This document shows positions 39,861-51,840 of a stretch of DNA of 64,000 nt, piece after piece; position 1 is the stretch's first letter; each line of letters opens with the position of its first letter. This DNA is from Pseudoscleropodium purum. Lineage: Eukaryota > Streptophyta > Bryopsida > Hypnales > Brachytheciaceae. The notes under the pieces are model-generated. The model was not told the origin of the DNA. It saw nothing but the letters and a program-made list of their open reading frames with translations, and made no database searches. The stretch lies in NCBI GenBank assembly GCA_963969395.1, contig OZ017799.1, positions 19,532,501 through 19,596,500 on the forward strand, written 5' to 3'. The position numbers were made by a program, and so were the translations under genes.

Positions 39861-40652
39861 TTGTAAGCCAAGTGTTTGAACTAAACTAGTCTTTCAATTA
39901 AATTAGTTAAAGTACATCCTAGAAATGGTCATTCACTTCTACAAATCACAGTCAATTTAGAAACCAAAAGTAGTCAACGCAAGTACACTATTTGTCATTC
40001 ATCAGACACAAAAAGTTGGCGGTATCATTTACAGGTCAAATAATGAAAATTTCCAACTTTTCTTTGTCTAGTTTGTCACACTTCTAGAATAAAATTGAAA
40101 TGGTATTAATGTTTTGTACTATTAGTAACCCTAGTTGGAAGTTCAAATACCATCTTTGTTGATTTTCTTTTCACTCAATAGTTATTCAATTGCTATGGGC
40201 AACTTTCTCTATTTTCACACCAATCCAAAAGGAAATACACATTGAAGTGGTCTGAGTCTTCTACAAGTACTCTAGTTTCCTAGTGGCTAGGGCAACTTTC
40301 TACCTAATAATTAATAAAGTGCAAAAAGTAGTCAAGCAACCCAAAAAATATTGTGGTAAAAGCAAGCAATTTTAAAAAATAATTAAAATATATTAGGCAT
40401 TCATCTAAGTTGTTCTAACTTACAATTTTTGGATGGTTGTTGCTACTTTCCTAAAGTCTTGCGGCCTTGTCTTGACCTCCAAACCTTAAACTTTCTATTT
40501 TGTGACTTCTACTTGCCATTGTAATTTGAGATGCCAAGACATAGTTACTAATACTTGTACAAACTTCAAAACACAAGTCATTCAAATGCTAATGTATTAA
40601 ATTATAACACATGTGAGTTGAATTTCTATGTATTAGACAATCCGTATATATG

Positions 40653-40677
40653 TTTTTTTTTTTTTGGGGGGGGGGGG
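40653..40677 (+). repeat. T13-G12 homopolymer junction
   Basis: Thirteen T directly followed by twelve G, then CGGAGAGGG. Length may be imprecise in the assembly. Confidence 0.9.
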
Positions 40678-42752
40678 CGGAGAGGGCAATTAAAAGTTCT
40701 AGATCAATAATTTCCCAAAAATTTAGTCACCCTTTTGATTATTTATTTTCTGACCAAGATGCTAGGAAGTCACGAACTCACGATAGTTGATTCTTCAAGG
40801 CAACCAAGTTTTTCACTCTAATTGCACCCATGCACACCAAATTTGTTTTGGAACTCCACTGATTTGTCTTAATAGTGCATGTGACACTAATTTATCAAGG
40901 TAACACTTTATTTTGAATGAGTGTAAGTTGAAGTATTATTTTTGTGTGCGATGCCAGTTTTCCCCCTCAGTACTACGACAAATCAGTGTAGACTTACAAG
41001 TGTTTTTATTGAGGTCTACAGTTTGACAATGTGATCGAAGTTCATCTCGGGCTCAGACGCTCCATGATTGCAAAATTCCGGAGCACCGTCTTACTAAATT
41101 ATTGCGAATAGGTGGAGCGGGCCGCAGGCGATCCGGTTGCTACAGCAGCACCTGGTACGCTGTCGTCACTCAAAACCCCAACCGTCAGCTGCAACTAGAG
41201 TAAGTCTAATTCTTTTGTCAGAAGCACATTCTTCATAGCTTTTCAACAAAATATCACTTGCAAGACTTAAACAAGAAATGCGCAAGAAATCTTAAAAGAA
41301 GATGCATACTTTGGTGGCACTCTGTGTACTAAGCTTAGACAGCTAGTAACTTAGATAGCAGGAAGGTCGAACCATCTTCTTTTGAAACCCACACTGAAGT
41401 AGGCAAAAGAGCGGCATAGCTTTGTTGCCGAACAAAACTTGTTGGAGGAAGAGCTCGATCGGTTACCAAGCATGGACCATCCCAAGGTGGATCAGAGCAT
41501 CATCCTCGACAGGAAACCTGCGGACATGGTGCAGTACATGGTTGAGGAGAACAAGCTCACTCAGGTGCCTGCAGAATTCATCAAACCCCCACATGAGAGA
41601 AGGAAATCAACCATCGTTGAAGCTGGGAAACTAATCCCTGTTATTGACATGGCGTTGCTGGCGGATGCACAAGGGAAGGAGAAGGTCATGGCAGAGGCTG
41701 TTCGTACTTGTGAGGAGTGGGGTTTTTTGCAGGTACTTCCAAACTTTCTTCGTCTAAACTGGCTTGCCATGCATGTCAGTGCAGGAGTATGATATCTATG
41801 ATATATTTGAAGTTGCAGTTCTTGAGGGAAGGGTGAGTAAGCGTGGTGGCGAATTGGTAATTAAAAATGTGATTTTACTTTTTGTCTGTGTGGTCAATGG
41901 TGCGATCGTGCGTGGTAAGAGTGATATTCTCAAGGTCTTACTATTTTGGGGTCAGTTTCAAAGAGGTCCCAAGGTTTGGGTAGGTTTAACGGAGGTTGCT
42001 TGGTATGATGTAGATGTTATGTTGACCTGGCTTCACTTTGAATTAGGTCACAACTTTCTACAGCGATTCAGTTCAATTAACTACGGTGAGTTCGTTTCTG
42101 AAGGTGACAAAGGACATCATGAAGCTAGCTGGAAGATGAGTCTAGAGAGAGACTTGCATAGAGAGAGACTAGCAATTAATTACTGCACTACTGGTAGTTC
42201 AAATTCTATTCGAATGCCTTCATTTCTGAAGGTGACAAGGACCAGATGACGTTTAGAGTGGGAGTTATACAGATAACTAGCATTACCACTAGATTCTTCA
42301 TTGTAACCCAGACATCATATTGTGGTGTTGGTATATAGTATGAATTAATGAGGCTTGGAATTGCAGGTGATCAACCACGGCGTGCCGGAGACGCTTATGG
42401 ACGCTGCCATGGAGATGACAAAGAGATTCTTCGCGTTGCCGTCGGCCGAGAAAGAAGAGTTCAAAATTAGAGCGGTGGGAGGGCTGGGCTATGGCCGCTT
42501 CTTCGAGTACCCAGGTGGCACTAAAGACTGGGTGGATCGTCAGGTGGTGTGTGCCGTTCACAAAGATGTGCGTGAGCCTTTTGGTCTCGTCGTCACCAAC
42601 CCCACTGACTTCCAGTAAGCGCCTCTAATCCTCCCAACTAATTATGGGTTTCAATTTATGGTTTGATCTGGGAATCAGTAGGCCGGGGTTCAGAATTTGA
42701 GAAACGATATACCTTCAGTGGAGATGCACTTTAAAAATAGCGAATGTGAATA

Positions 42753-42880
42753 TGGCAAATTTCATTAAAATGGCAACATTCTAGAATTTTGGCGGTTTTA
42801 CATTTATACTTGTCCTAGATGTTCACACCAACTGTTCTAAAAGTGGCAGATTTCATATGCCATTTTAATGAAATTTGCCA
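42753..42880. repeat. Foldback: 23-bp perfect inverted repeat with 82-bp loop
   Basis: The 23 bases at 42753-42775 (TGGCAAATTTC..ATGGCA) recur as an exact reverse complement at 42858-42880. It sits in intron 2 of the dioxygenase locus. The arms degrade outside this core. It could be a small MITE remnant. Confidence 0.8.
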
Positions 42881-44820
42881 TGAATGTATTGGTGGTAGAT
42901 GTAGTGAGAGATGAAGTTTCCCACTACTGGTTGTATTAAGAGGTGTTTGCTTTTTCAAATCATTCAAATCGATTGCTTGTAGGAAAGTCTCTTAATAATG
43001 TATTTTAGACAGGCTTTGTTGAATGTTCTATCTTCAATGGTGAATGAGAAATGTACACATCATGGCAGTTTTTAGTGTGATAGATGAATCCTTCAAAGTT
43101 TATTTGTGTTCACCTTCTTCTCCATATAGGTAATAATGTTGACATTTTGTTTAGCATTACGGTGTTCTTTTTTAGACCTTTGATTGAGAATGATTGAACA
43201 CGATCCAACCATAGAGGTTATGTTTATGACTACAAAAGTACCAACATCATTATGGAAATAACCTCATTGCTTGCTACTTTTGGGGTATGTTGTTTCTCAA
43301 AATGAGCTTCTCTTTTCAAATTTATTTGTTCATTGTTCATCGTTAAAGGTAGGTTGTGCAAAGTTCAAACTAGTGTCTTGGTTGAATGTTTTGTATGAGG
43401 GGGTGCAGTTGAGGATGCGCAAAGCATGTACTACCCCATGCATTGGAGTTGTATAGGCTTGTCAAGTTCTATAACCAATGAGAACTCCTACAAACTCTAG
43501 TGCACTAATAGAAGATGACCTTTTTGCTTGATTACTCCCCAATTTCATCTATAATCTACTTTTGTAGGCATTCAATAATGTATGGAAGGTTTGGATCCCA
43601 TGAATGAGTACCCATGTTGTGAATGCAGAGTAGTGTTGGAAGAGTATGGAGATGCAGTGCACAAGCTTGCCAAAGAGATCTTGTCAATGCTCTCAGAGGG
43701 TATGGAACAAAGTAGTAATCTTTTTAGCAACCAATTTGTAGGGCTAGAAGTAGTTGCTGTCCAAACAAGATTGAACTACTATTCACCATGTCCTCAACCG
43801 GAATTAGTGATGGGAGCTTCTAGTCACATTGATGTTTCAATGGTCATCATCTTGCAACAAGGCCAAATGGGTTGGAAGTGCTACAAGAGAGTTGTTGGGT
43901 GCTAGTGCTGCATATCAAGCACGCCTTCGTTGTCAATGTTGGTGACATTTTGCAGGCAAGATCCTTACTTCTCCGTCTCTTCATTTTTATTTTTCTATTG
44001 AAAATATAACGCCTAAGAGAATCATCAATGAATCATGCCAAACACTACTAGAAAACTTCAGGGTTTTTATTGTTTTTGTTGCGTTGATTTGGGCAAAATT
44101 CAATAGATTTCCTTTCAAATCAACAAATTTCTGTTCAAATCAATTGATTTCTGCCTAAATCAATGTGACCAAAACAACAAAAATTTAGATTTTCTACTAG
44201 TGAAACAAATCTTGATATAAATTGATGTGCCATTTCTATGATTTTTCTTAAGTTTCTTAAGCATGATTTGAAGTAGTTTTCAATATTTGTATGTTTGTTA
44301 GCTTGCTTCTAATGGGCTCTATTTTAGCTGATTGAAGTCCAAATCCTAATATTCTTGTGTCTATTTAATGTGATTTTTGATGCAATTCCAATGATAGTAT
44401 TCTGAAGTTTTGAATTTTATGTATCACTTAAAGTTAATAATAGAGAGAACTATTTCTTATGCTTCATTGATGATGCTCTAAAAGCATCTCCAATGCAACC
44501 AATAAAAACAGTTGACACACACCAAAATGGATGGAAAACAATACTAATTTGTTCCAATAGTAGGGGGATTTAGCATGACCTAGTGAAGAAGTGTAACCAT
44601 ATAACTTCATTTTTATAGAAATTGATAGAAAATAAGAATATATTGACCTAAAATAAATAATTCAAAATAATATGACTTTAGTAAATTAGGATCCCACACC
44701 ATTAGGACAAATTGGTAAACCACTTTTGCCAAGTTGCTCAAGTCAACATTCCATATTTCTTCATTAGAGGAGTCTATGTAGCAAGATTCATCGCAAAGGG
44801 AGGCATTGAATTTACTTAAC

Positions 44821-45570
44821 TCCTAAAGGACCATTGTCCCTTCAGGGGACAAATGGGATTTCAGGTAGGTACCTACGGGCTGAAATTCTTTTTTTATTTT
44901 TTGAAACTTTTTTGAAAGATAGAAAAATTGATTAGCTTCGTGAGAATATAATTTCTTTTCAATTGGTACCTGGGAACAAAAGTTATGCCCAAATAAGCTC
45001 AAAACAAGGGACAGGGGGCAATGAAAAAAATTTTAAAAATTTAAATTTTCAATTTTTTTCAATTTTTCTCCTCATAGATTATATTTTTTTTGTTTATGTT
45101 AATCTTTGATTCATTCCATTTGGATATCTTATGAGAAAGTTATGGACAATCTTGTTTTTTGGGCAATTAAAGCATCTTTTCAAAAAAATAACTTCTAGGA
45201 TATATTTCTGAACACAATTCTTACAATTTAAAAAAAAACAAAGTTTTACATGGTCTATCTTGCTTGTTAGAACAATCTCACCATTGGGATTAGTGCATTT
45301 TAATTCCATTTTAGAGATATTAATAATTTAGATTTTCCTTCTATCTAGTACCTACTTCTATTTAACAATTTTTTAAAGGATAAAAATCAAGTTTTTTCTA
45401 ATTTTTTTAATTTTACCTAAACTCTCAACTCAATTTTATACTATAAAGATTTAAAGCTCAAAACTCTGTAGTGCAAAAAATTAAAGTTAAAAATTTTCAA
45501 AGTCAAAAAATTTAATCCCGCAATGTGCTAAAAAACTTGTTTTTTCACTTTAACCCCTAAAGGACCACAT
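44821..45570 (+). repeat. Modular repeat family R1, copy in dioxygenase intron 3
   Basis: Begins with the hairpin AAAGGACCATTGTCCC..GGGGACAAATGGGATTT and ends AACCCCTAAAGGACC. It is about 85% identical to 46960-47650: both share GTACCTACGGGCTGAAATT, GAAAAATTGATTAGCTTCGTG, AACAAGGGACAGGGGGCAA and AAGTTATGGACAATCTTGTT in the same order. No coding frame survives. Class unknown. Confidence 0.8.
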
Positions 45571-46959
45571 CACAAAGTTCCCTTGCTATGAATTGTCAAT
45601 AGTAATCGTACGATTATTGTCGGGCATTGTTTTCATGTTACATTTGTTCATTCAGAAATATTATTACCGCATGATATTAACATTCACTAGCACTATGCAA
45701 TTTGCACACATTATTGATATTTGAGTATGAAGTGCTAAAGTTGCACGATAACTATGCTTAACAAAATATGTATGACTTCCATGGTTTAGCGATAGGCAAC
45801 TAACTTTGTGCAACATTAATGCTAATTTAAGACATATGAAGTTAGTGCAATAATCACACTACATCATGTCCATGCATAGTTCTTGCACTAACATTGCATT
45901 TTTTAAAATTTTAAAATTTTCGTAGTAAGTCAATTGAAAAGCTAACTTTGTAAAATGAGCACACTTTAGACCTCACTGAGGCATAGTAAATCAAATTTTC
46001 CTTAAAAACTTTAAACTAAGAAAAGTTTTCCAATGAAACTAAATTTCACCTCCAAAAATTTGTTTGTGATTTTGAGATTTTTATAAAAAAATATGGACAG
46101 AATTCAGAAATAGGTTGGAATGGACAATTTTTTTTACATTTATAAACTTGTCTCTGAATTTTGTCCATAAATTTTTATAAAAATCCCTAAATCACAAACG
46201 GATTTTTGTAAGTAAAATTTAGTTTCATTGTACAACTTTTTTTTAGTCCAAAATTTTTAAGAAAAAATTGATTAACTATGCCTAAATGAGGCCTGAACAT
46301 CTACTTTGAATACAATTTCTACACTGACCGACTACAATAAGTTGACAATGAGCTTGAAGCTCTCATCTTCAAGTTATCCCATATCCTTTGCAATGAAAAA
46401 TAATGGATTTCTGAATAAAGGACCTCTCCACACATCAATTTCATCAAAGTTGAGTTAACATTTTCTTTTATCTCATCAAGTTTCTTGTTGGCTTATTGAT
46501 GGCGTTTTTTCAAGCTAAAATTTGATGGCCTATAATAAGAATGGATTTAGTTAAATTAGGTTTTCAAAAATAGAATGTAAAGAATTTGATTAAGGAAAAA
46601 ATTACTATTAATTAAAATGATATTTGTTTTTGGAACATTGATATAATTTAATAAGAATATTATAGTGCAAATAGCAATGACATTATTGTCATGTATTTTC
46701 TGAATATTTCAACATACATAAAATGCACAACAAAGATAATAAATTTTTGTGTATAATCTGTGTCTTTTACGCACTTGTGATTAACATTTAAAAGTCACAT
46801 GGTTAATACATATTATAAAGTAGTGCCAATTCTTTACAGTAATCATGTGCATTGTAACAATGCAATAACTTGCAAGTTAATGTACGCAACAATAAAAAAA
46901 ATAGTAACTACATGATAATTTCTAACAATCCATCAGTCTTGAACTTTGTGATGTATTGA

Positions 46960-47650
46960 GCCTTTCAAGGACAAATGGGATTTTAGGCAAGTACCTACGG
47001 GCTGAAATTATTTCTTGATTTTTTTAAAGTTTTTTTGAAGATAGAAAAATTGATTAGCTTCGTGGGAATATAATTCTTTTTCCAGTCGGTGCTTAGAAGT
47101 AAAAGTTATGCCTAAATAAGCTTAAAACAAGGGACAGGGGGCAACAAAAAAAATTTCAAAAATTTTAATTTTTTTTTCTTACAGATTATATTTTTGTGTA
47201 CATGGAAAGCTTTGATTCATTACATTTGGATTCTTTATGAAAAAGTTATGGACAATCTTGTTTTTCGGACAATTAGAGCATTTTGTTGAAAAAATAACTT
47301 CTAGGATTTATTTCTGAATGCAATTTTTACAATTTAAAAAAAAGAAAAGTTTCACATGGTTTATCTTACTTGCTAGAACAATCTCGCCATTGGCATTAAA
47401 GCATTTTAATTCTATTTTAGAGATATTAATAATTTAGATTTTCCTTCTATCTCGTACCTATTTCTACTTAACAATTTTTTAAAGAATAAAAATTAAGTTT
47501 TTTTGAATTATAATTTTTTTCTTTAGACTCTCATTTCAATTATACACCATAAATATTTAAATTTCAAAACTCTATAGTGCAAAAAATTAAAGTTAAAAAT
47601 GTTCAAAGTCAAAAAAAGCTAGTCCGGCAATGTGCTGAAAAACTTGTTTT
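46960..47650 (+). repeat. Modular repeat family R1, direct second copy in dioxygenase intron 3
   Basis: A direct repeat of 44821-45570 about 2.1 kb downstream, same orientation, about 85% identical. The left hairpin is only partly kept (AAGGACAAATGGGATTTTAG). It runs directly into the 190-bp tandem duplication at 47661-48040. Confidence 0.8.
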
Positions 47651-47660
47651 TTCTACTTTA

Positions 47661-48040
47661 AACACAGATATCTTGCAATCTATGCGGTCAAAAATTCTGA
47701 AATTTTTTCCACAAATTCTCGTACTATTTAGGTGTAAGATCCTATGGTTAGATTTGGGGAAAGAGAAATTTTTAATTTTTTTAACCTTTTGCTATAGAAT
47801 GGCAGTTTTGAGTGTTTTTTGGCAGAAAAAAGACCTTGGTCCTTTAGGGGTTAAACATAGATATCATGCAATTTGTGTGGTCAAAAATTTTGAAATTTTT
47901 TCCACAGATTCTCATAATAGTTAGGTGTAAGATCCTATGATTAGATGTGAATTTTTTTTAAATTTTTTAAATTTTTTGCTATAGAAATGGTAGTTTTGAG
48001 TGTTTTTTGGCAAAAAAAGACCTTGGTCCTTTAGGGGTTA
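47661..48040 (+). repeat. Tandem duplication of a 190-bp module
   Basis: Unit 1 is 47661-47853 and unit 2 is 47854-48040. Both start AACA.AGATATC and contain GTCAAAAATT.TGAAATTTTT, AGGTGTAAGATCCTATG and AGTTTTGAGTGTTTTTTGGC. Both end TGGTCCTTTAGGGGTTA. I estimate 85-90% identity. Diverged single copies of the module lie at about 3705-3915 and 13390-13490, and in reverse at about 50920-51120. Confidence 0.85.
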
Positions 48041-49090
48041 AGCTTGATATGGAGTAGGCATTCCACTCGCCACATCACTTTCTTTGGTGAATTCAATGAC
48101 AATGTTGTATTTAGTATTTGAAACAATTAACTATGTCCCCAAACTTATTGAAGATCCTAGCTTCATTGAGGTCTCATAGTGACTCCACCTATTATGTCCA
48201 ACTCTATAAACTAAATTTAGATAAAGATCTTGAATTTGATTATATTAATGATGGAATCTTGTCTTAGATAAAATGTTTTGTGACTAATCCACCAACTATT
48301 TACTATGCACATATAGAGAGTGTAATTGAGTTAGTTGAAATTAAAGTTGAGATGAACCTATATTATGAAAGGTGTATGTAATGGTCCAAACTAGGGGTGA
48401 TGTATAAATATCTCTATATAGTAGTATTACTTTAAGAAACTCATGTTTTTATCAATAAAAGGGAATGCTGCCATTCTCTATCAATCTTTTGTCAATTCAA
48501 ACATTTTTTCTGTCAATTTGGACACTCTCTATCAATTCAGACATATCAATTTGAACATTGTTTTCTTGTAGGGTATGGATACATTTTAGTAGACATTCAT
48601 CTGTTGTTTTGTTAACAATAATGTCAAATGGGGATGATTGTGATAAAACAACAAAATGTTACATTTGCTGTCATTTATTTGCCATCATTTAGGTTATTGA
48701 CGTTATTGTTGATATAAAAATAGTTGAATGTCTATTAAAAAAATTTCACAAAAATACAAGTTTTTTTTCATGTTTGTCAAAAGTTTCATCTAGTTGAAGC
48801 AAAGTGTTCAAGATTTGAAGGCTAGATCACTTATGTACTTCACTAGCGTAACTTGCTATTTTAACTTCCATCCAATAGCATGTCTCCTATTGGGCTTTAG
48901 AAAAATGAATCTCATAATGGATGATGTCAATATACCATTTTGAAGATGAATAATAATTAGTAGAATCACAAGCAATGGAAAAAAGATGATTTTTGTTGTA
49001 GAAAAGAGATTTGGAGGGAAGGATACTTATTTATTACTTACTTTTCATTCTAAAAACACTAGAAGAGGCTTAAAAGACAAACCACTAGAG

Positions 49091-49367
49091 CATGGTTGTC
49101 ATAGTGGACGGACGTCTGGTTCGCCCGTCTGTTAGAGGTCCCGCTTGTCCGATACAGTCAACACATAGTTGACTTTCTCATAACGGAAAAATAGGCCACG
49201 TGGATGCCATGTGGATTAAGGAACATGCTGGGTACGGACGAGATCGTCAGGGCGCGGACGAGGTGACGTGTCATTCCGCAAAATTGCATAAGTTACAAAA
49301 TTAAAGCCATCCGGACCATCCGTCCGTCCCGTCCAATGACCCTAACTCGCCCGTTATGACAACCATG
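49091..49367. mobile_element. hAT-like MITE with perfect 8-bp target duplication
   Basis: This 277-bp, GC-rich insert has perfect terminal inverted repeats CATGGTTGTCATA / TATGACAACCATG. It is flanked on both sides by CACTAGAG (49083-49090 and 49368-49375). An 8-bp duplication and CA..TG ends fit the hAT superfamily. GGACGGACG near the left end and CCGTCCGTCCCG near the right extend the inverted similarity. It lies in intron 3 of the dioxygenase locus and has no transposase, so it is non-autonomous. The intact duplication suggests a fairly young insertion. Confidence 0.88.
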
Positions 49368-50909
49368 CACTAGAGATGATCTAAGGACACTTTAAAATCC
49401 AATTTGCTATGGATTGATGGATGATTTGTTTCATTACTTATCAAGTTTTCATTTTGGTAGGTATTTTGGTTTTGGGGGCAATAGGTCAACAAGAATAACT
49501 TACTGTACAATGGTTGGATTTGACAATATGAAAATGTATTCTTCAAGAATATTGTGGAAATTATAGAAGTATGTGAGTCTTTAGGAAAGTTTAATTTTAG
49601 TTTTATAGAAGCATTAAGTATATAATTTACAGATCTAATCAACTACAAAAATAAAAATAATACTATTGATAGTAAAATCATTACATTTAAAATCCACTCC
49701 AATAAATGGCACCCAAAAATTATTGGTGCACTTGCAAAGCTTGCCACATTTCTAGAAATCTATAACCTATCTCTCCTAGGTATTTTTTAAAAAGATGATA
49801 TCATTTTTCAAGAACCCAAGGAGATAAAGACACTAACTAGTTATACAATGTTATAGGTGGTAGGATCAGATTTAAGAATAGTCTATTCTCAACTCACATT
49901 CAATATCAAACTACTTGACAATCTTTTTTTCATGTGCACTTGACCCAAAAGCTTTACCCTACGAAACTTTGGTTTAAAAAACAACAACTTTTCCCAAGCT
50001 TAATATCATGTCACCCCTAACCACTATTTAAATTTTTTAGTTCCTATCATGTTGGACAATCTTTTATCTAAGAATGTACTCTTTACAAATTCCAATGTGA
50101 ACAACCTATGAGTGTAATTCTTACTATTTGTATGGTCAAAATTTGAAAATATGTTGTTGGAAATGAAAGAAGGTTCTAACTCACCAAAGAATGTATCATT
50201 TGGATGCTATACACATTAATAATACTGAATCAAAGTTTCATTGGGTAGACAATCCTAAACAATCACTATATTAAAGCTTGAATTTTTATTTATAGGTAAT
50301 TGTCTTGCTCTACTATTTAGTAGAGATAATTGAAATTATCACTTCTAATTTTGAGTGAGTTCTTATTAGTAGTTTGATGAACCTTTTATTAGTTCTTGGA
50401 AAATGAATGAGGGCTCTAATTCATCAAAGACTATATTATTGGGATTCATTTTGAAGAAGTTAAAATGGATGAGGGGCCTTTACGTGATGATAAAAGGAAA
50501 CACTTTTTAGATGTTGCACCATTGTTTATTCATTTAAATAATCTATATTTTTGATTTAAGATTTTAGAATAGAGACTACTAGAGATTCAAAATCAACAAC
50601 AATTATTGGTGTCCCTTATTGATATTGAAAATGCAAATTGGTTGTGCTTAAAATTTGATGTCTATCAATATGAATACTTTAGATTATATTCAAATTTGTA
50701 TACTTTGCAACCAAACCATTCTTTAGAAATATTAAAATTCAAATGTCTTCTAGCCTTTGAGTGTCAATGCTAAAGGTCAATGAACTCTAATTAGAAATTG
50801 TCAAACTCTAATTAGGTTTGAAAGCAATGTAAATGACTACCGAACAATTGAAATTCTCATAAAATTGTTCAAAACATACCAAATATACGAAGAGTTGACT
50901 CTTAAAATG

Positions 50910-51840
50910 ACTATTAACCCCTAAAATTCCATGACTTCGTTTTCCTTGAAACCGCTCAAAAACTGCCATTTTTAGTACAAGTACCAAATTTTTGGAAATT
51001 TTTTTTGACACATACAATTGTAGGATCTTGCAGAAACTGATTTGAAAAGATTTAGAAAAAATTTCAGAACTTTCCACCGTGTGGATTGCAAGATTTTAGC
51101 ATTTGAATTGACAAAAATCCTTTTTTTAACCCTTTGAAAAATCAGACAGCTGCACTTTACAAGCTCGCTTTTCTATGAAAAAATGTTCAAAATGGTGGTG
51201 TTCCTTTGGATTTGTTTTTCTAAACAAGTTTTTTACATGCTTGAAAATTTTTAAGACATTTGAAATTGTACAACATATAGGAAAAAAATAGTAAGTAGAA
51301 AGAGATAGAGAATGATTCAAAATACTAAATTGTTAAGAATTTAATTATGGAATTGAAAAATGTCAATCCCAATGGTTGTAATGTTCTTATAAACAATGTA
51401 CATCCTATGATTTTATTTTTTTCAAAAAATATTGAAAATTGAGTGAAATAAACAACTTCAAAGTTTATTTTTGAGTATAAAATTTACAACTACCCGCAAA
51501 CTAAAATTCCTCATAATTTTTTACTCACTGATTGAAATGGAATGATTCAAATCTTTCCACACAAATATAAATACAGAAAATCAATTTCAAATTTTTATTT
51601 TTGAAAAAAGTGAATTTTTCAGATCTGCCCGGACTGCTTGAGTTGAGAAACAAACAACATATTGGGCCATAACTTTTGACTCCTATTTCCAAATGTCATG
51701 AAATTTGTTGCATATGAAAGATATTTCTTGTCCACACCTTCTTTAAAAATTTCAGCCTAAAATATGGAAATTTCTGGTCACAATGACCTGCCCCAAAACT
51801 CTATACAGCCAAAAAAACACAGTCCAGTCCTTTAGGGGTT
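50910..51840 (-). repeat. Modular repeat family R1, inverted diverged copy
   Basis: Bounded by TTAACCCCTAAAATTCC at the left and TCCTTTAGGGGTTG at the right. Read in reverse it shares GGATTTTTGTCA.TTCAAATGCTA and ATCTTGCAATC with 21420-21470, and the segment around TGGAATGATTCAAATC with the other copies. It lies in the same intron as the two direct copies. Confidence 0.65.

Larger units (their letters stand above)
38721..41471. other. Intergenic sequence, possible LTR remnant, and dioxygenase upstream region
   Basis: 39200-39595 ends in CTTTTTCTAACA and contains the 24-bp palindrome; the ending resembles a copia LTR terminus, but no second LTR, primer-binding site or polyprotein was found. 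R3 copy 1 follows. From about 41040 the sequence is GC-richer and likely holds the dioxygenase promoter and leader. Confidence 0.4.

Noticed and set aside
41764..42249. 161-codon open frame within dioxygenase intron 1
   Set aside because: It follows a clear donor at 41733 and precedes the acceptor at 42366; the translation shows no family motif and the exons on either side join in phase without it.
47577..47924. 115-codon open frame over the tandem module
   Set aside because: The frame is produced by the tandem 190-bp repeat itself and is not kept in the other copies of the module.
44821..48040. CRISPR-like or satellite array
   Set aside because: Repeats are long, imperfect and only two units deep, without short regular spacers; the genes are eukaryotic.
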